NCBI GenBank assembly: GCA_016758965.1
Contig: JAEPRB010000025.1
Coordinates: 186,001 to 250,000 of the forward strand
DNA: 64,000 bases
From: Circinella minor
Taxonomy: Eukaryota; Mucoromycota; Mucoromycetes; Mucorales; Lichtheimiaceae
Direction of reading: 5' to 3'
This document shows, one piece after another, positions 62,244 to 64,000 of the stretch. Position numbers and translations under genes: made by a program. Each line of letters opens with the position of its first letter. Positions within the stretch are counted from its first letter, which is position 1. Under the pieces are notes generated by a model. That model saw only the letters and a list, made by a program, of their open reading frames with translations, did no database searches and was not told the origin of the DNA.

Positions 62244-64000
62244 GAGCTTATGATGTAATGTTCACTGTTTATTAAATATAGCAGTTTATCCTATGTTTAC
62301 ATTATTATATAGAAGGTTTCAGCAATTTGTGTAAAGAAATATATTTATTTTCGTCAAACGAATCCCTACTTCTTTCTTCGATATATAAACTACTCTCAAA
62401 ACCCTTGATATAAAAAAATGACAAAATCATTTTTGGTTATATACTATTTACATTACTATATTAAAAAAGAAAATGTTTTTTTATTCATAAATGATTGATT
62501 TTATCGATGGGAGATGTAAATATGGCAGTTGGGAAGCGGGTATAAATGATATGTTCGGTATATGGATTTATGAGACGAGGACGAGCATGAAGAAGGAAAG
62601 AATTTGGTAAGTTGGTTAAAAATGGTGTCTTGGAAAAAGGTTTGTAACGAGTGCGTGAATCGGGGTGAATGTGGGTGATGGTAGAGATCGAAGTGAATGA
62701 TTTGTAAATAAGGAATTTCAGCTAAAGTAGCCAAAATTACCTCAGTGACGTGCTGTTCCCAGTATACAACATGTAGTTGTTGGCACTGGGCAATGAAAGG
62801 AGCGAAAATGTTTATTGCGACGCCAGTTTGTCGATCTCTCCCCAAGGCACGCGTATATGGAGAAATTCCATTGAGGTAATTTATGTTGATTACTGGTGCC
62901 TGGGGAGTGTGTATGTCGTAGTCGACGAAGATCACTTGAAGTGGATGTTGTAGGATATGAAGATCGTGACATAATGGACGCCCTATAGCATCATTGCCGG
63001 ATATCGTAAAGAACTGTAATGATGTATGACACGTTCAATAATATCGGCAACATGATTTCGAAACATGTCCTCCCAATATAAAAATTCCGGTGCCTTTTGA
63101 CCTTTCTTTCGCAACATTGGTACGCCCAATCGTTTTTGAAGATAATCTTCGAGTACTCCATGTCCATCACTTGTATTATACAGACTATATAGCCGTTGTA
63201 CTTATTCACGTGCTTCAGGTATTATTGTTATTGGTTTAGGGAAATCCCGCCCACCATCCTTTGGCTCCTATGTTGGTATTCCTGCTCCCAATCACTGGCA
63301 TGCCACCAAGAAAATTTCATATGGAGATCAAGGGACGTTGTGAGTCTGGTAATAAAAGAAATTAGGTTGCGTAGATGAAGAAGATAGGTGAAAATGTATA
63401 TTCGGCGAAGATGTAAGTTACGTAAAGTGGTATTTGTTGGATCAGATTGAAAAGATGTGAGGGTTGTCAGAAGAGAATGTAGTTTGTTGTAAAAGAAGGT
63501 TGCGTAATGTGGTAAAGTTTAATAGAAAAAATACATATCACATGTGTTAATCGACGTTTTTTAGTTACTTAAATTAGTTTAGGATAAAAAAACATTACAT
63601 ACCTGCTGTTTCAGTTTGACAATGACGGCCGATACAGTTAAACCCCGTTTTTTGCACAGGTGGGATTTGGCTTGAAAGTAGTGCAAAAACCGGGGGTGTG
63701 CAAAAAGTGGGGTCGAAAACATAGTAAAATCAGAGTGGGATTTTTCCTAAAAGGTGTGCAAAAAGAGGGGTTGTGCAAAAACGGGGGTGCAAAAAACGGG
63801 GTTTTACTGTAATCAATGATGTAAAATACACCATTGCCAGTGACATCACAATATTCGGTAGGTTTTTCGATGTTGCTTTTGTATGGAAAAGAAGCTTTTT
63901 TTGATAATCTTAAATGACCTAAAGAAAAAATATTGTTAATTTTAACAAAGGCATGATGCTACACACAAACTTGGATTTATTTACTTATACTTTGTAAAAA
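62244..64000 (-). repeat. Right arm of the inverted duplication, with F-box gene remnant
   Basis: This is the reverse complement of 46272-48028. It carries the C-terminal block of the F-box-type gene (62501-62935, VIFVDYDIHTPQAP...), the middle frames (62742-63378) and the pogo-like MITE. The F-box itself would lie beyond the window end. Small differences, such as Asp for Val in the GR(V/D)RQTG line and a shifted C-terminus, show that the copies have begun to diverge. Confidence 0.9.
63635..63809. mobile_element. pogo-like MITE, second copy in the inverted arm
   Basis: Same 175-bp element as 46463-46637, in the opposite orientation and at the matching place in the arm, with TA on both sides (63633-63634 and 63810-63811). 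It was therefore present before the segment duplicated. Confidence 0.85.

Overview
This is eukaryotic DNA from an AT-rich, intron-dense fungus, most likely an early-diverging Mucoromycota (Mucorales-like) species. Short introns of about 50-150 bases with GT/AG ends, tiny exons and long A/T runs all fit. The conserved proteins are fungal in type: an APSES cell-cycle factor with ankyrin repeats, Atp10, a YANK/STK32 kinase, a TMF/Sgm1 golgin and a fungal nicotianamine synthase. The assignment to Mucorales rests on general resemblance of the repeated gene families and has not been searched. Exon borders were read by eye and may be off by a base or two.

Two ordinary gene blocks can be read with confidence. 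Block 1 (799-16245) holds IMP dehydrogenase, eIF2B alpha, a SAM-dependent methyltransferase and a serine carboxypeptidase, all on the minus strand. These are followed by an APSES/ankyrin factor (plus) and a mitochondrial L-2-hydroxyglutarate dehydrogenase (minus). Block 2 (33408-44088) holds nicotianamine synthase (minus), a YANK-type kinase (minus), the ATP synthase assembly factor Atp10 (plus) and a TMF-like golgin (minus). Most spliced models close in frame over all exons. The genes are housekeeping or metabolic, and I see no operon-like or biosynthetic cluster.

The rest (16.3-33.4 kb and 44.1-64 kb) is a graveyard of mobile DNA and expanded gene families. It contains a frameshifted DD34E Tc1/mariner-type transposase and several small TIR elements with TA target sites. 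It also has two copies of a 2.25-kb TIR element, one with a perfect 8-bp target-site duplication, and an inverted duplication with arms of at least 1.75 kb carrying an F-box gene remnant. Scattered among these are fragments of repeated proteins with PD-(D/E)XK-nuclease-like or DEDDy-exonuclease-like motifs. One member of the nuclease-like group (55672-58112) is nearly intact, with eight exons and one apparent frameshift.

The most interesting signals are this repeated nuclease-like family, the 2.25-kb TIR element of unknown superfamily, a possible 8.8-kb Tc1-type composite, and MCB/SCB-like motifs in the promoter of the APSES gene, whose own class binds such sites.
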